Source of the DNA: JAZDEY01 sp043808325 [NCBI: Candidatus Eiseniibacteriota bacterium]
GTDB lineage: Bacteria > Arandabacterota > Arandabacteria > Arandabacterales
NCBI GenBank assembly: GCA_043808325.1
Contig: JAZDEY010000030.1
Location: 1-51,855 of the forward strand
DNA length: 51,855 nucleotides
Reading direction: 5' to 3'
Within the stretch, counting starts at the first letter, position 1. Each line of letters begins with the position of its first letter. Under the pieces are notes generated by a model, which saw only the letters and a program-made list of their open reading frames with translations, did no database searches and was not told the DNA's origin. The position numbers and the translations under genes are program-made. This document shows, piece after piece, positions 33,494-43,117 of the stretch.

Positions 33494-33934
33494 TCACTTC
33501 TGAGTGGCGGATAGATTTCTGAGGATCTTCTCCACGGTCCGGATGTGGTCCTCCTCCTCGCGTGCCATGGCTATGAACCTAGCACTGATCGATGCATCCT
33601 CAGTAGCCTCAGCAGCCTGGTGGTGGAACTCCAGCGCCCTCTTTTCGTTGCCGAGTTGTGTTCTCATTATGGTCACTAAGTCCTTGCCGCTGGGAAAGGG
33701 CTCGAAGGACCAATCGGGACGGCCACCCAATGCCTTGATGACGTCGGCGACGGCGTCAGCATGCGCGATCGAGGCACTTCCAAGTTCGTTGATCAACCGC
33801 CTCGTGTCTTCGTCTCCGACGCTATTAGCCAGCCGTGGATAGTGAACGATCATGGAGTACTCCAGGTGGAGTGCGCGATTCAAGAGGTTCAAGGTCACAT
33901 CAGGACTTCGTACTACTGCGCTGTTCTTAGGCAT
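33494..33934 (-). CDS. Ferritin-like (bacterioferritin/rubrerythrin-type) di-iron protein
   Basis: 146 residues from ATG 33934 (GGAGGT eight bases upstream). All-helical ferritin-like domain: helix A LLNRALHLEYSMIVHYPRLA, helix B LGSASIAHADAVADVIKALG, helix C LGNEKRALEFHHQAAEATED, helix D FIAMAREEEDHIRTVEKILR. The glutamates and histidines LEY, AHAD, EKRALEFHH and EEEDH are in the right places for a di-iron centre. Length matches small ferritin-like/Dps-type families. Roles include iron storage or peroxide defence; no catalase or rubredoxin gene is adjacent. Single gene, divergent from rsmE. Confidence 0.8.
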   Translation of the reverse strand: MPKNSAVVRSPDVTLNLLNRALHLEYSMIVHYPRLANSVGDEDTRRLINELGSASIAHADAVADVIKALGGRPDWSFEPFPSGKDLVTIMRTQLGNEKRALEFHHQAAEATEDASISARFIAMAREEEDHIRTVEKILRNLSATQK

Positions 33935-34116
33935 AGTCTCATACCTCCTAATCTCCGTATCGGCAGATGAGGCAGGTACTTGACGAAATTCACCCCTGGG
34001 GGCCGAGGTTGCCCTGAGCGAGAATACGGTGTAGACTCTGTCAGGATCTGGATCAGAGATCAGGAACAGTCCGGGGAGCATCCCTGTGATGGAGGCCTAT
34101 ACAGAAAGGCATCGAC

Positions 34117-34920
34117 ATGTCCGGCAGTGATTCGCTGCGAAGGAAGAGGCCGGGGCAAGCGCATCCTCGCATGGGTCGATACGATGCCCCCGGGGACGCC
34201 CCGCTCACGGCCCCTTCCCTCGAGCTCCAGGTTCCCTTCGTGTTCGACGGAGCCCTGGCGCAGCGTCTCATCCGACGCGAGGTTAACCCGAAGGAAGCTT
34301 TTACCGTGAGGAGTGACGCGGGCGACTACTTCCGTGCCGCTCTTAAGGAACTGAGCGAGAACGGCGGTGTGGCCATCCCCTACGAGCGGATGTCCCGCTC
34401 GCCCGAGCCCCTTGTGGAGATCACCCTCGCCTGCGCCGTCCTGGCCCGGCAGCGGATGATCTTCGTTGTGCAAAAGGCGACGGAGCTCGGTGTTGCCCGC
34501 ATCGTTCCTCTCTTGACTGAGCATGCCGTGCCCCCGCAGGGTCTGGAGCACGAGAAGGCACACGCCTGGCCCGGGCAGGTCATCCGGGCGGCGAGGCAGT
34601 GCCGCCGGAGCTCGCTCCCTGAGCTCCTCCCGCCCACGCTGCTCGACGCCTTCCTTGCCTCGCCGGCGGCTGACGCGGATCTCTCCCTGTTTCTCGACGA
34701 CCGGAGCCAGGGAACACTAGCTCCCACAGGCAGTCCACGGCGAATCATCCTGTTCACGGGGCCCGAGGGGGGATTCACGGATGCCGAGCGGGAGAAGCTC
34801 AAGGGTAGGGCCTTCCCCTGGGTCTTCGGGGGACGAGTCCTCCGCGCCGAGACAGCCGTTCTTGCAGGCCTTACGGCGGTACACTTGGCCTGGGGTGACT
34901 TCCGCGACCACAAGGGCTAG
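34117..34920 (+). CDS. rsmE: 16S rRNA m3U1498 methyltransferase RsmE
   Basis: 267 residues. RsmE uses S-adenosylmethionine to methylate N3 of U1498 in 16S rRNA. An N-terminal PUA-like region (about 30-95: FDGALAQRLIRREVNPKEAF) precedes the SPOUT fold. Motifs of the SAM-binding knot are clear: VVQKATELGVARIVPLLTEH, ILFTGPEGGFTDAEREKL, and GGRVLRAETAVLAGLTAVHL. Length is a little above the usual 240-250, owing to a 20-residue N-terminal extension (SGSDSLRRKRPGQAHPRMGR) that might mean the true start is further in, for example ATG 34171. It converges with the fatty-acid operon and shows no operonic partner. Confidence 0.92.
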   Translation: MSGSDSLRRKRPGQAHPRMGRYDAPGDAPLTAPSLELQVPFVFDGALAQRLIRREVNPKEAFTVRSDAGDYFRAALKELSENGGVAIPYERMSRSPEPLVEITLACAVLARQRMIFVVQKATELGVARIVPLLTEHAVPPQGLEHEKAHAWPGQVIRAARQCRRSSLPELLPPTLLDAFLASPAADADLSLFLDDRSQGTLAPTGSPRRIILFTGPEGGFTDAEREKLKGRAFPWVFGGRVLRAETAVLAGLTAVHLAWGDFRDHKG

Positions 34921-34959
34921 CAAGCGGCCCGAGGCACTACTCTGCCCGGAGAGCGGCCC

Positions 34960-35811
34960 TTACTCGTAAGTATAGAACCCGCGCTTGGTCTTTCTGCCCA
35001 GGTAGCCTGCCGCCACCATCTTCCGCAGGAGCGGGCACGGCCGGTACTTGGAATCGCTGAAGCCATCGAACATCACTTCCATGATCGACAGGCAGATATC
35101 CAGCCCGATAAGATCTGCGAGCTGCAGGGGCCCCATCGGGTGCGCCATGCCGAGCTTCATTACGGTGTCGATCGCTTCCTTGGTGGCCACGCCTTCCATC
35201 AGGGCGTAGCAGGCTTCGTTGATCATCGGCATCAGCACGCGATTGGAGACAAAGCCCGGATAGTCATTGACCTCAACCGGGGTCTTGCCCAACTTCTTCG
35301 AAAGCTCCTCAACCGCTTTGTAAGCCTCATCGGAGGTTGCAATTCCCCGGACCACTTCCACCAGCGCCATCATCGGGACCGGATTCATGAAGTGCATGCC
35401 GATCACCATCTGGGGGCGCTTGGTGCAGGCCGCGAGCCGCGTGATCGAGATCGACGAGGTGTTGCTCGCCAGGATCGCACCCGGCTTACACACGGCGTCG
35501 AGCTCCTCGAACATTTTCTTCTTGGTGGTGTAGTCCTCGATGATCGCCTCGATCACGATGTCGCAGTCGCCGTGATCCTTAAGGTTGGTGGTCTTCTTGA
35601 TCCGCTTGAGGGCGGCATCCTTATCCGCAGCGGTCATCTTCTCTTTCTTGATCATCCGGTCCATGCTGCCGCCGATCGCCGCCAAAGCCCGATCCAGGAT
35701 GGCATCGGTTACATCCGAGAGCACAACATGGAAGCCACTCTGGGCAAATACCTGCGCGATGCCGTTACCCATTGTGCCGGCACCTACAACTCCTACCTTC
35801 TTCACTTCCAT
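34960..35811 (-). CDS. hbd: 3-hydroxybutyryl-CoA dehydrogenase
   Basis: 283 residues, ATG 35811 with GGAGGCAGGCG upstream. It oxidises 3-hydroxybutyryl-CoA to acetoacetyl-CoA with NAD(P), or runs in reverse in butyrate synthesis. The Rossmann motif GVVGAGTMGNGIAQ (7-20) is intact, as are the catalytic H140 (GMHFMNPVP), E152 (LVEVVRG) and the substrate-binding ASNTSS region near 115-120. The C-terminal dimerisation domain contains GFVSNRVLMPMINEA and YLGRKTKRGFYTYE. Last gene of the minus-strand operon that begins with the cob(I)alamin adenosyltransferase, next to the thiolase that cleaves its product. paaH-type enzymes are an alternative label for the same fold. Confidence 0.93.
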   Translation of the reverse strand: MEVKKVGVVGAGTMGNGIAQVFAQSGFHVVLSDVTDAILDRALAAIGGSMDRMIKKEKMTAADKDAALKRIKKTTNLKDHGDCDIVIEAIIEDYTTKKKMFEELDAVCKPGAILASNTSSISITRLAACTKRPQMVIGMHFMNPVPMMALVEVVRGIATSDEAYKAVEELSKKLGKTPVEVNDYPGFVSNRVLMPMINEACYALMEGVATKEAIDTVMKLGMAHPMGPLQLADLIGLDICLSIMEVMFDGFSDSKYRPCPLLRKMVAAGYLGRKTKRGFYTYE

Positions 35812-35902
35812 CGCCTGCCTCCTATTTCCTCAGTCATCAAGTAGCATCTAACCGCCAACACGTCGCTCGAGTCTGCCAATCTTAGAGTCTCCCCCACCAC
35901 GC

Positions 35903-37093
35903 CTACTCTATCTCGACCGAAAGCGCCACGGCATTACCGCCGCCCAGGCACAAAGTTGCAAGGCCGCGTTTCTTGCCGCGATCCTTGAGGGCGTGAATCA
36001 GGGAGATCAGAATGCGGGTTCCCGTCGAGCCGATCGCGTGCCCCAAGGCTACTCCGCCGCCATTTACATTGACGATCTCAGGATTGATCTTAAGTTCCCG
36101 GATACCGGCAATCGCCTGGACCGAGAAGGCCTCGTTGAGTTCCACGAGATCGAAGTCCCCAATCTTGTAGCTAGTTAACTTAAGGAGATTCCTCACGGCC
36201 TCAACCGGGGCCATCATCACCCACTTGGGCTCAACGCCCCCCGTGGCGTAGCCCGTTACCCGCGCGATCGGCTTGGCGCCGGTTTCCTGGGCCCGCTTGC
36301 GCGACATCACGACAACCGCGGAGGCCCCATCGTTGACGCCCGGGGCGTTACCCGCCGTCACGGTGCCGTCCTTCTTGAATGCCGGCTTGAGTCTGGCGAG
36401 TGCCTCAACCGTGGTATCTTCCCTTGGGCTCTCATCGACTTCGAACTTGATGGGGTCGCCTTTCTTCTGGGGAATCAAGACCGGCACAATCTCAGCCTGG
36501 AACTTGCCGGCCTTTATTGCGGCAATCGCCTTGCGGTGGCTGTTGTAAGCGTATTCATCCTGCTCCTGGCGCGAGACCTTGTACTTCTCGGCAACAAGCT
36601 CGCCGGTGTTGCCCATGTGGAAGTCGTTGTAGATATCCCATAAGCCATCATAGACCACGGCATCAACAAGAACGCCGTTCCCCAGCCGGTAGCCGGTCCG
36701 GGCCTTCGGGAGAAGATAAGGGGCCTGGCTCATGCTCTCCATGCCGCCGGCGACGATGCAGCCATAATCCCCGGCCTTTATCGCCTGGGACGCGAAGACC
36801 ACGGCCTTCAGGCCCGAGCCGCAGACCTTGTTGATCGTGGTCGCGCCCACGGCCTCGGGTATGCCGCCCTTGAGGGCCGCCTGTCGAGCCGGATTCTGGC
36901 CGATGCCTGCGCCGACCACATTACCCATTATGACTTCCTCGACGTCCGACGGCTTCACTCCCGCTCGCTCCACAGCGGCTTTGATCGCTACTCCGCCCAA
37001 CTCCGGAGCGGTGAACCCGGCGAGGCTACCCAGGAAACGTCCGGTTGCCGTCCGCGCGCCACTCACTATGACTACGTCTTTGGGATCGCTCAT
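35903..37093 (-). CDS. Acetyl-CoA acetyltransferase (thiolase)
   Basis: 396 residues, ATG 37093 with AAGGAG upstream. It condenses two acetyl-CoA to acetoacetyl-CoA or catalyses the reverse thiolysis. The nucleophile C91 lies in INKVCGSGLKAV. H352 (ALGHAIGSTGTRI) and C382 (TLCLGGGNAVAL) complete the triad, and the GMESMSQAPYLL region is typical of the biosynthetic/degradative thiolase II family. Length is normal. Placed directly before the 3-hydroxybutyryl-CoA dehydrogenase and after the UroD-like gene, it fits beta-oxidation of short-chain acyl-CoA or acetoacetyl-CoA formation. The gene symbol atoB/thlA is plausible but not decided by the sequence. Confidence 0.93.
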   Translation of the reverse strand: MSDPKDVVIVSGARTATGRFLGSLAGFTAPELGGVAIKAAVERAGVKPSDVEEVIMGNVVGAGIGQNPARQAALKGGIPEAVGATTINKVCGSGLKAVVFASQAIKAGDYGCIVAGGMESMSQAPYLLPKARTGYRLGNGVLVDAVVYDGLWDIYNDFHMGNTGELVAEKYKVSRQEQDEYAYNSHRKAIAAIKAGKFQAEIVPVLIPQKKGDPIKFEVDESPREDTTVEALARLKPAFKKDGTVTAGNAPGVNDGASAVVVMSRKRAQETGAKPIARVTGYATGGVEPKWVMMAPVEAVRNLLKLTSYKIGDFDLVELNEAFSVQAIAGIRELKINPEIVNVNGGGVALGHAIGSTGTRILISLIHALKDRGKKRGLATLCLGGGNAVALSVEIE

Positions 37094-37119
37094 TGTGCTT
37101 GCTCCTTTCAGGGTCCGCG

Positions 37120-38139
37120 CTAATCCAATTTCCCGAGCACTGCGGCTCGTTCGCAGAAGTACTTCACTTTATCAAGGTCCCCTCGAGGGGAGATCTCACA
37201 CCCGGTAGCCAGAATGAAGCCTTCCCTGCCTCGGGCGACGTCCAAGCACCGCTTGATCTCGGCATCGATATCCTCGAACGTTCCGTTCACAAAGACACCG
37301 GTCGAGACGTTACCGACTGCCACCATCTTACCCTTGGCGGCAGCCAGCATCTTCTCAAGGGAGGACGGCTTATCCATGCTGATCGCGGCTGCGCCGGTCT
37401 CTACAATCATATCCATTACGGGATCTATGAAGCCGCATACGTGGAGCGTGAGTCCGATCCGCTTCTCACGCAGGTGGCCGACAAGTTCCTGCTCATAGGG
37501 AAGCACGAACTCTTTGAAGATCTTGGGAGATATCAAGCTGCACGAGGCCGGCGCCTCACTGAGGCTCAGGCCCACGCCCGCAGCCGCGGTGGCCGCCCCC
37601 ATCTCCTTGGCGACCTCAACGGTGAATCGCATCAGGTCGTGAACGAACGCGGGATCGGTCACGGTATCCATGATCAGGTTCTCGGCGCCTCGGAGATTGA
37701 CGGCAAGCGTCCACGGCCCGCAGAGTACGCCTCCTACGGGGCTTTCCTTTACGGCGCCGCCGACCTTCTTGCAGGCCTCGAAATAGGCGGGCAGCCGCCC
37801 CGATTTGCCGGGATCGGGGCGCTTGAGAGAGGCGAGCTTGCCCTTATCGTCGGCAAGCAGGTAGGACCTAAGGCGCGGCGTATCGTCATCGGGAAACTCG
37901 ACCTGGGCTCCCATGGCCTCGGTCTCGAGAAAGAGGTCAGCCATCAGTACCACCACATCCTGCTTGAGTTCCCCATAGAGTGCCAGCTGGGCATCGGCCA
38001 TCTTCCCCAGGTCCCTGTAGTAATCCCCAGGCCTCGCGCCGATCAGCTTGCCGGCAAGCCCGCTTACAATCGGGTAGCACGGGATCCGGTCCGGCTTCTG
38101 GCCCTTGAATGCCGCTTTGACTCTTTCTTTTCCTGTCAT
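37120..38139 (-). CDS. Uroporphyrinogen decarboxylase-family protein (MtaA/CmuA-like)
   Basis: 339 residues, ATG 38139. It opens with MTGKERVKAAFKGQKPDRIP, typical of the UroD superfamily branch that contains the corrinoid:CoM methyltransferases MtaA/MtbA and CmuA rather than heme-pathway HemE. The zinc-binding residues are visible: TLHVCGFIDP in the middle and ATGCEISPRG near the end (H-x-C...C). Such enzymes move methyl groups between corrinoid proteins and thiols. Other heme genes are absent here, and the gene lies in a B12-dependent operon between an acyl-CoA dehydrogenase and a thiolase. A corrinoid-related role is therefore more likely than heme synthesis, but the substrate is unknown. 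Confidence 0.85.
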   Translation of the reverse strand: MTGKERVKAAFKGQKPDRIPCYPIVSGLAGKLIGARPGDYYRDLGKMADAQLALYGELKQDVVVLMADLFLETEAMGAQVEFPDDDTPRLRSYLLADDKGKLASLKRPDPGKSGRLPAYFEACKKVGGAVKESPVGGVLCGPWTLAVNLRGAENLIMDTVTDPAFVHDLMRFTVEVAKEMGAATAAAGVGLSLSEAPASCSLISPKIFKEFVLPYEQELVGHLREKRIGLTLHVCGFIDPVMDMIVETGAAAISMDKPSSLEKMLAAAKGKMVAVGNVSTGVFVNGTFEDIDAEIKRCLDVARGREGFILATGCEISPRGDLDKVKYFCERAAVLGKLD

Positions 38140-38147
38140 GGTCGCTC

Positions 38148-39284
38148 CTACTCTCCCAGGATTTGCCTTGCGATCACCAGCCTCTGGATCTCGGATGTGC
38201 CTTCACCGATCTCAGTTATCTTGACGTCCCGGTAGAACCTCTCGACCTCGTAGTCTTTGATGTAGCCGTAGCCACCGTGGATCTGGACCGCAGCCCGTGT
38301 GGCTTTCACCGCGATCCCGGAGGCGTAGAGCTTGGCCATGGCCGCCTCCTTGGTGAACCGCTCTCCCCTGTCTTTGAGCAGGGAAGCGTTGTAGACCAGG
38401 TGCCGCGCAGCCTCAACCTCGGTTGCCATCTCGGCAATCATGTCCTGGATCGCACCGAAATGACCTATCGGCTTTCCGAACTGCTTCCGCTCCCTGGCGT
38501 ACTTGACGCTGGCATCGAGCGCGCCCTGGGCGATCCCGAGGGCCATCGCCCCGATCGATATTCTGCCGCCGTCCAGGGTGCGCAGGAAGACTTTGAAACC
38601 CTTGCCTTCCTCACCCAGTCTGTTCTCTACAGGCACCCGGCAATCCTCGAAGATGAGTTCGCCCGTGTCGGAGCCCCGTACTCCCATCTTGTTTTCCTTC
38701 TTCCCGGGCCGAAAACCGGGAGTGCCCTTCTCGACGATTAAGGCCGTTATGCCATTGACGCCCGCCTTCTTGTCGGTCATGGCCGTAAACACACAGGTCT
38801 CACAGACGCTGGCGTTGGTGATGAAGCACTTGGTGCCGTTGACGACATAGTGATCGCCCTGTCGGAGGGCAGTACTCTCGGTTGCACCGGCGTCCGACCC
38901 GGCGCCGGGCTCCGTGAGCCCGAAAGCGCCCAGCTTCTTGCCGCTCGCGAGGTCTATCAGGTACTTCTTCTTCTGCTCGTCGGTCCCGGCATCGAATATG
39001 GGATAGCACCCAAGCGAGGTGTGAGCCGCCATCGTGAGCCCCGTAGCCGCGCAGACCCGCGATATCTCCTCAACGCCTATGGAGTAACTCAGGGTATCGG
39101 CGCCGCCTCCTCCCCACTCGTCGGGAAAAGGCATGCCGAGAAGTCTGAGGTCGCGCATCTTCTTTATGGTTTCCCAGGGGAACTCGCCGGTCTCATCGAT
39201 CTGCTTGGCAAGCGGCTGCACCTCGGACAGCGCGAATTTCCGGATCATCTCCCTTATCATCGTGTGTTCCTGGCTAAGCTGCAT
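38148..39284 (-). CDS. Acyl-CoA dehydrogenase
   Basis: 378 residues, ATG 39284. An FAD enzyme that desaturates acyl-CoA at C2-C3 and passes electrons to ETF. Motifs in order: LGMPFPDEWGGGGADTLSYS (about 50), FGLTEPGAGSDAGATESTA (about 123), CFITNASVCETCVFTA, then the FAD region RKQFGKPIGHFGAIQDMIAE. The C-terminus EIGEGTSEIQRLVIARQILG holds the catalytic base E361. The length and E361 placement match the short-/medium-chain (butyryl-CoA) branch. No etfAB is in the window. It sits between the small mutase subunit and the UroD-like gene and belongs to the same operon, consistent with short-chain acid oxidation or butyrate metabolism. Confidence 0.92.
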   Translation of the reverse strand: MQLSQEHTMIREMIRKFALSEVQPLAKQIDETGEFPWETIKKMRDLRLLGMPFPDEWGGGGADTLSYSIGVEEISRVCAATGLTMAAHTSLGCYPIFDAGTDEQKKKYLIDLASGKKLGAFGLTEPGAGSDAGATESTALRQGDHYVVNGTKCFITNASVCETCVFTAMTDKKAGVNGITALIVEKGTPGFRPGKKENKMGVRGSDTGELIFEDCRVPVENRLGEEGKGFKVFLRTLDGGRISIGAMALGIAQGALDASVKYARERKQFGKPIGHFGAIQDMIAEMATEVEAARHLVYNASLLKDRGERFTKEAAMAKLYASGIAVKATRAAVQIHGGYGYIKDYEVERFYRDVKITEIGEGTSEIQRLVIARQILGE

Positions 39285-39323
39285 ACCATGGCCTCCTCGG
39301 CTGCCGCAGGCTGAGCTACTCTC

Positions 39324-39728
39324 TCATTTGGTGCGCGCTGCGAATTCCTGCTGGATGAATTCCACAATACGTGTGGTCGGCGTTCCCGGGCCGAATACCT
39401 CGGCTACCCCCAACTTCTTGAGCTCGGCGAAATCATCCTGGGGGATTATGCCTCCGGCCAGGATGATCTTGTCCTCGGCGCCTCGCTCCTTCAGAAGCTG
39501 TACCACCTTTGGGAAAAGCGTCATGTGGGCGCCGGAGAGGATGCTCAGCCCGAGCACGTCCACGTCTTCCTGAATTGCAGCCTCCACGATCATCTCGGGC
39601 GTCTGATGGAGCCCGGTGTAGATCACTTCCATCCCGGCATCGCGAAGGGCGCTCGCCACGACTTTGGCCCCCCGGTCGTGACCGTCAAGACCCGGCTTTG
39701 CAACCAACACTCTTATCTTGCGCGCCAT
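39324..39728 (-). CDS. Methylmalonyl-CoA mutase, B12-binding small subunit
   Basis: 134 residues from ATG 39728 (GGAGG five bases upstream). It is a stand-alone cobalamin-binding domain: [20 protein letters not shown] carries the DxHxxG motif, with H17 as lower axial ligand of the corrinoid, followed by [14 protein letters not shown] and [16 protein letters not shown], the usual SxL and GG motifs. Paired with the upstream catalytic subunit, it makes the two-subunit mutase that interconverts (R)-methylmalonyl-CoA and succinyl-CoA. In many bacteria and animals both parts are one polypeptide; the split form is common in archaea and some anaerobes. The adjacent MeaB and adenosyltransferase genes supply and protect its cofactor. 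Confidence 0.94.
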   Translation of the reverse strand: MARKIRVLVAKPGLDGHDRGAKVVASALRDAGMEVIYTGLHQTPEMIVEAAIQEDVDVLGLSILSGAHMTLFPKVVQLLKERGAEDKIILAGGIIPQDDFAELKKLGVAEVFGPGTPTTRIVEFIQQEFAARTK

Positions 39729-39746
39729 AAAAGCCTCCATAGGGCG

Positions 39747-41423
39747 TCAGTAGATTATGGGTTCCTTGTATTCGCCGAATTCTTCTCTAAGTACCTGGAT
39801 CATCTCGCCAAGCGTGCAGTAGACCCGTGCGCAACTCAAGATCTTGGGCATCAGATTGTCGGCGCCTTTGGCAGCCTGCCTCAGATCCTTGAGCGCGGCC
39901 TGGGCCGCCGCATTATCCCGTCCGAGCCGAAGTTCGCGCAGGGCCTTCGCCTGGCCCTCTTCCACGCGCGGATCGACTTTGAGGAGGTCGATTGTGACGT
40001 CTTCGTCTTCGATCACATAATCGTTTACACCGACAACTATCTTGGTCTTCTTCTCAATCTCTTTCTGATAGCGGTAGGCGGCGTCGGATATTTCCTTCTG
40101 GAAGAAGCCCATCTCGATCGCTTTGACGACCCCGCCCAGGCTCTCGATTTTCCTGAAGTAGGCCTGGGCCTCCTCCTCCAGCTTGTCAGTCAGGGCTTCC
40201 ACAAAGTACGAGCCCGCCAGAGGATCGATCGTGTTGGCAACACCGGTCTCGTGCGCCAGTATCTGCTGGGTCCGCAGCGCAATCTGCACTGCCTTCTCTG
40301 AGGGCAGCGCGAGCGTCTCATCCATCGAATTGGTGTGAAGCGACTGGGTACCGCCCAGGGCTGCCGCCATCGCTTCGTAAGCGGTCCTCACGATATTGTT
40401 CTCGGGCTGCTGGGCAGTAAGAGTGCAGCCCGCGGTCTGGGTGTGGAATCGCAAGAGCAGCGATTCCTTCTTCTTGGCCCCATACTTCTCCTTCATCGTC
40501 CTCGCCCAGATGCGCCGCGCCGCGCGGTACTTGGCGATCTCCTCGAAGAAGTCCAGGTGTGAGTTGAAAAAGTGGGAGAGCCGCGGCGCGAACCTGTCGA
40601 CGTCAAGCCCTGCCTTTATCCCCGCCTCGACGTAGGCAAAGCCGTCGGCCAAGGTGAAGGCCAGCTCCTGGGCTGCGGTCGAGCCCGCCTCTCTAATGTG
40701 ATAACCGCTAATCGAGATCGTGTTCCACTTGGGCACGTGATCCGCGCAGAAGGCAAGAATGTCGGTAATGATGCGCATCGATGGCGCGGGTGGAAATATC
40801 CATGATTTCTGGGCGATGTATTCTTTTAGAATATCGTTCTGGATAGTGCCCCGCAGTTTCTCCGAACTGACGCCCTGTTTCTCGCCCACGCAGATATAAA
40901 AGGCGAGAAGCACGGATGCCGGGGCGTTGATGGTCATCGAGGTCGAGATCTTATCCAAGGGAATCGCATCGAAGAGAGTCTGCATGTCTTTGAGGGAGCT
41001 TATCGCGACTCCACACATTCCGACCTCGCCGTGCGCCCGGGGATGGTCGGAGTCGTATCCCATTATGGTCGGAAGATCAAAGGCGACCGAAAGCCCGGTC
41101 TGGCCTCGACCGAGGAGAAAATGGTATCGCTGGTTGGTGTCCGCGGCGGTGCCGAAGCCTGAGAACTGCCGCATGGTCCAGAGCTTCTCGCGATACATAG
41201 TGGCGTGCGGGCCGCGGGTAAAGGGAAACTCGCCGGGGAAGCCGAGGTCCCGTTCGTAGTCAAGCGATCCCACGTCTTCGGGCGTATAGAGCGGCTTCAG
41301 TTTGCGGCCCGAGGGATTCGTGATTTCAAACGGGCCGCCCGATGATGCGGCAAACTTCTTCTCCCATTCCTTGCGTCGCTTCTCGATCGCCTTGATTTGG
41401 TCCTGGTCGAATATTCCACCCAT
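39747..41423 (-). CDS. Methylmalonyl-CoA mutase, catalytic large subunit
   Basis: 558 residues from ATG 41423 (AAGGGGG five bases upstream; the frame is open to 41474 but overlaps meaB). A TIM-barrel radical enzyme: [72 protein letters not shown] region ([20 protein letters not shown]), and substrate motifs [20 protein letters not shown] and [20 protein letters not shown]. It lacks the C-terminal B12 domain, which the next gene encodes. It converts methylmalonyl-CoA to succinyl-CoA, in propionate breakdown or formation. It overlaps or abuts meaB upstream and is 18 bases from the small subunit. Confidence 0.94.
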   Translation of the reverse strand: MGGIFDQDQIKAIEKRRKEWEKKFAASSGGPFEITNPSGRKLKPLYTPEDVGSLDYERDLGFPGEFPFTRGPHATMYREKLWTMRQFSGFGTAADTNQRYHFLLGRGQTGLSVAFDLPTIMGYDSDHPRAHGEVGMCGVAISSLKDMQTLFDAIPLDKISTSMTINAPASVLLAFYICVGEKQGVSSEKLRGTIQNDILKEYIAQKSWIFPPAPSMRIITDILAFCADHVPKWNTISISGYHIREAGSTAAQELAFTLADGFAYVEAGIKAGLDVDRFAPRLSHFFNSHLDFFEEIAKYRAARRIWARTMKEKYGAKKKESLLLRFHTQTAGCTLTAQQPENNIVRTAYEAMAAALGGTQSLHTNSMDETLALPSEKAVQIALRTQQILAHETGVANTIDPLAGSYFVEALTDKLEEEAQAYFRKIESLGGVVKAIEMGFFQKEISDAAYRYQKEIEKKTKIVVGVNDYVIEDEDVTIDLLKVDPRVEEGQAKALRELRLGRDNAAAQAALKDLRQAAKGADNLMPKILSCARVYCTLGEMIQVLREEFGEYKEPIIY

Positions 41424-41470
41424 CACTGCCCCCTTTCGCCTCCGGTCTCCTACGTCCTCGAAATCGTCCC

Positions 41471-42478
41471 TCACACCCCTCCGATCGTCGAGAGGATTTC
41501 CCCCGAGGCCTGGCGCGGAGTCTTCCGGCCCTCGAGGACTTCCTTCACGAGCCCTTCGAGTTTCTCCAGGCTCCCCGAGCTCCAGACCTTCTTGTGGAGC
41601 TCCGATTCGACGATCCCTCTTATCGTGGCCTCAACATTGGATTTGCGGTGCCTCTCAAGTAATCCCGAGCGGACGAGGAACTCACGGTGTTTCTCAATCG
41701 CTTCGCAGAGTTCAGGAATTCCCGTGCCCCGTGAGGCGATGGTCTTAACGACCGGCAGGTGCCAGACCTCATCACAGGTTTCTCCGCCCTCTTGCCCGGG
41801 GCCGTGGCCCGCATCGGGGCGACGCCCGCGCAATTCCATCATCGCCAGCGTTTCCATCGCTATCTTGTCGGCGCCTTCACGGTCGCTCTTATTGATGACG
41901 ATTATGTCGGCGATCTCCATAAGACCCGCCTTCATAGCCTGGACGCTGTCCCCTGATTCGGGAACAATCACGACGACCGTCGTGTAGCAGGTCTGAGCGA
42001 TATCCAGCTCGCACTGGCCGACTCCGACGGTCTCGGTTATGACCACGTCATAGCCGAAGGCGTCCATCACGTCGGCGACGTCACCCGCGGCCTCGGCAAG
42101 CCCACCCACAGAACCCCTCGTCGCCATGCTCCTTACGAAGACCCCGGGATCGCAGCCGATGTCCTGCATCCGTATCCGATCGCCCAGGAGCGCCCCACCC
42201 GTGAAGGGACTGGTCGGATCCACGGCAATTACGCCGACTTTCATCTGCTTGGAACGCTGGGTCTGAACCAGGCTTGAAACCAGCGTGCTCTTGCCTGCCC
42301 CGGGAGGCCCCGTCACGCCTATCCGGTAAGCCTTGCCGGTCTTGGGGAAGATGCAATCGAGAATATCGGAATATCCATCTTCCCGGTTCTCCACAAGCGT
42401 AATGATTCTGGAGAGAGCGGTCCTGTCGCCGGAGTTGAAGCGTTTGATCAGGTCTTCAGTCGATCTCAAAGTTCGCAA
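41471..42478 (-). CDS. meaB: MeaB/ArgK-type GTPase, methylmalonyl-CoA mutase chaperone
   Basis: 335 residues counted from TTG 42478; another TTG at 42469 has better spacing from AGAGGA and may be the real start. The G domain has Walker [10 protein letters not shown] (57-65), then [20 protein letters not shown], the switch region [12 protein letters not shown], and INKSDREG for guanine recognition. MeaB gates delivery of adenosylcobalamin to methylmalonyl-CoA mutase and prevents its inactivation. Position directly before the mutase large-subunit gene, with a small overlap of frames, supports translational coupling. The historical name ArgK refers to the same family. Confidence 0.94.
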   Translation of the reverse strand: MRTLRSTEDLIKRFNSGDRTALSRIITLVENREDGYSDILDCIFPKTGKAYRIGVTGPPGAGKSTLVSSLVQTQRSKQMKVGVIAVDPTSPFTGGALLGDRIRMQDIGCDPGVFVRSMATRGSVGGLAEAAGDVADVMDAFGYDVVITETVGVGQCELDIAQTCYTTVVVIVPESGDSVQAMKAGLMEIADIIVINKSDREGADKIAMETLAMMELRGRRPDAGHGPGQEGGETCDEVWHLPVVKTIASRGTGIPELCEAIEKHREFLVRSGLLERHRKSNVEATIRGIVESELHKKVWSSGSLEKLEGLVKEVLEGRKTPRQASGEILSTIGGV

Positions 42479-42495
42479 ATCCTCTAGTGCTCAAT

Positions 42496-43023
42496 CTAGT
42501 ACTCAATCCCTTCCCGCATCTCCTTGCCGGCCCCATAGTGATGTCTGACTTCTCGCATCTCGGTCACCAGATGGGCAACCTCAAGAATCTCGGCCGGGGC
42601 GTACCGCCCTGTAAGGATGATCTCCATGTGGGGTGGCCGCAGTTTGAGGAGATCGAGAACGTCTTCGACCTTCACCAGGTCGTAATCCATGGCAACGTTT
42701 ATCTCGTCAAGTATGAGGACATCGCAGCTCGCCTCCTCAATCGCCTTGCGCGCGAGATCGAGGCCTTCCCGCGCGAGCCGGAGATCCTCCTCCGACGGCG
42801 CGAATTTCTTCACAAAGGTGGGCAATCCCGATTGAACGATCCTAAAATTGGGTATCGAGGGGGCGACGATCACTTCGCCGTAGTTGGCTGAGCCCTTCAT
42901 GAATTGGATCATCAGAGCGCTGAGCCCATGCCCACAGGCGCGCAGCGCCTGACCCAGAGCGGCCGTGGTCTTACCCTTGCCGTTGCCCGTATAGACCTGG
43001 ATGGTCCCCTCACTGAGAGGCAT
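42496..43023 (-). CDS. cobO: Cob(I)alamin adenosyltransferase, CobA/CobO/BtuR type
   Basis: 175 residues from ATG 43023 (AAGGGAGGAGC directly upstream). It transfers the 5'-deoxyadenosyl group of ATP to cob(I)alamin, giving adenosylcobalamin for the mutase encoded two genes downstream. The P-loop is IQVYTGNGKGKTTAALGQAL with GNGKGKTT at 13-20; CDVLILDEINVAMDYDLVKV is the Walker-B-like region, and IILTGRYAPAEILEVAHLVT closes the ATP site. Ends 17 bases before meaB. First gene of the operon; no cobalamin riboswitch is visible in the 94 bases before it. Confidence 0.93.
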   Translation of the reverse strand: MPLSEGTIQVYTGNGKGKTTAALGQALRACGHGLSALMIQFMKGSANYGEVIVAPSIPNFRIVQSGLPTFVKKFAPSEEDLRLAREGLDLARKAIEEASCDVLILDEINVAMDYDLVKVEDVLDLLKLRPPHMEIILTGRYAPAEILEVAHLVTEMREVRHHYGAGKEMREGIEY

Positions 43024-43117
43024 GCTCCTCCCTTTCGAGTAGCCGTAAGTTAGACTGCGGTAAGCAACTAACCAATCAATGCTATACCGGCCGGGCTTGA
43101 GTGTCAATCGTTTTTGG

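Noticed and set aside
37093-38235. Long plus-strand open frame opposite the UroD-like gene
   Set aside because: It is an antisense shadow caused by GC-rich codon use; the minus strand has clear family motifs. The same applies to the plus-strand frames at 8241-9251 and 39525-40301 and the minus-strand frame at 1718-2878.
43024-43117. Cobalamin riboswitch before the adenosyltransferase gene
   Set aside because: Only 94 bases are available and no B12-box-like sequence is visible.
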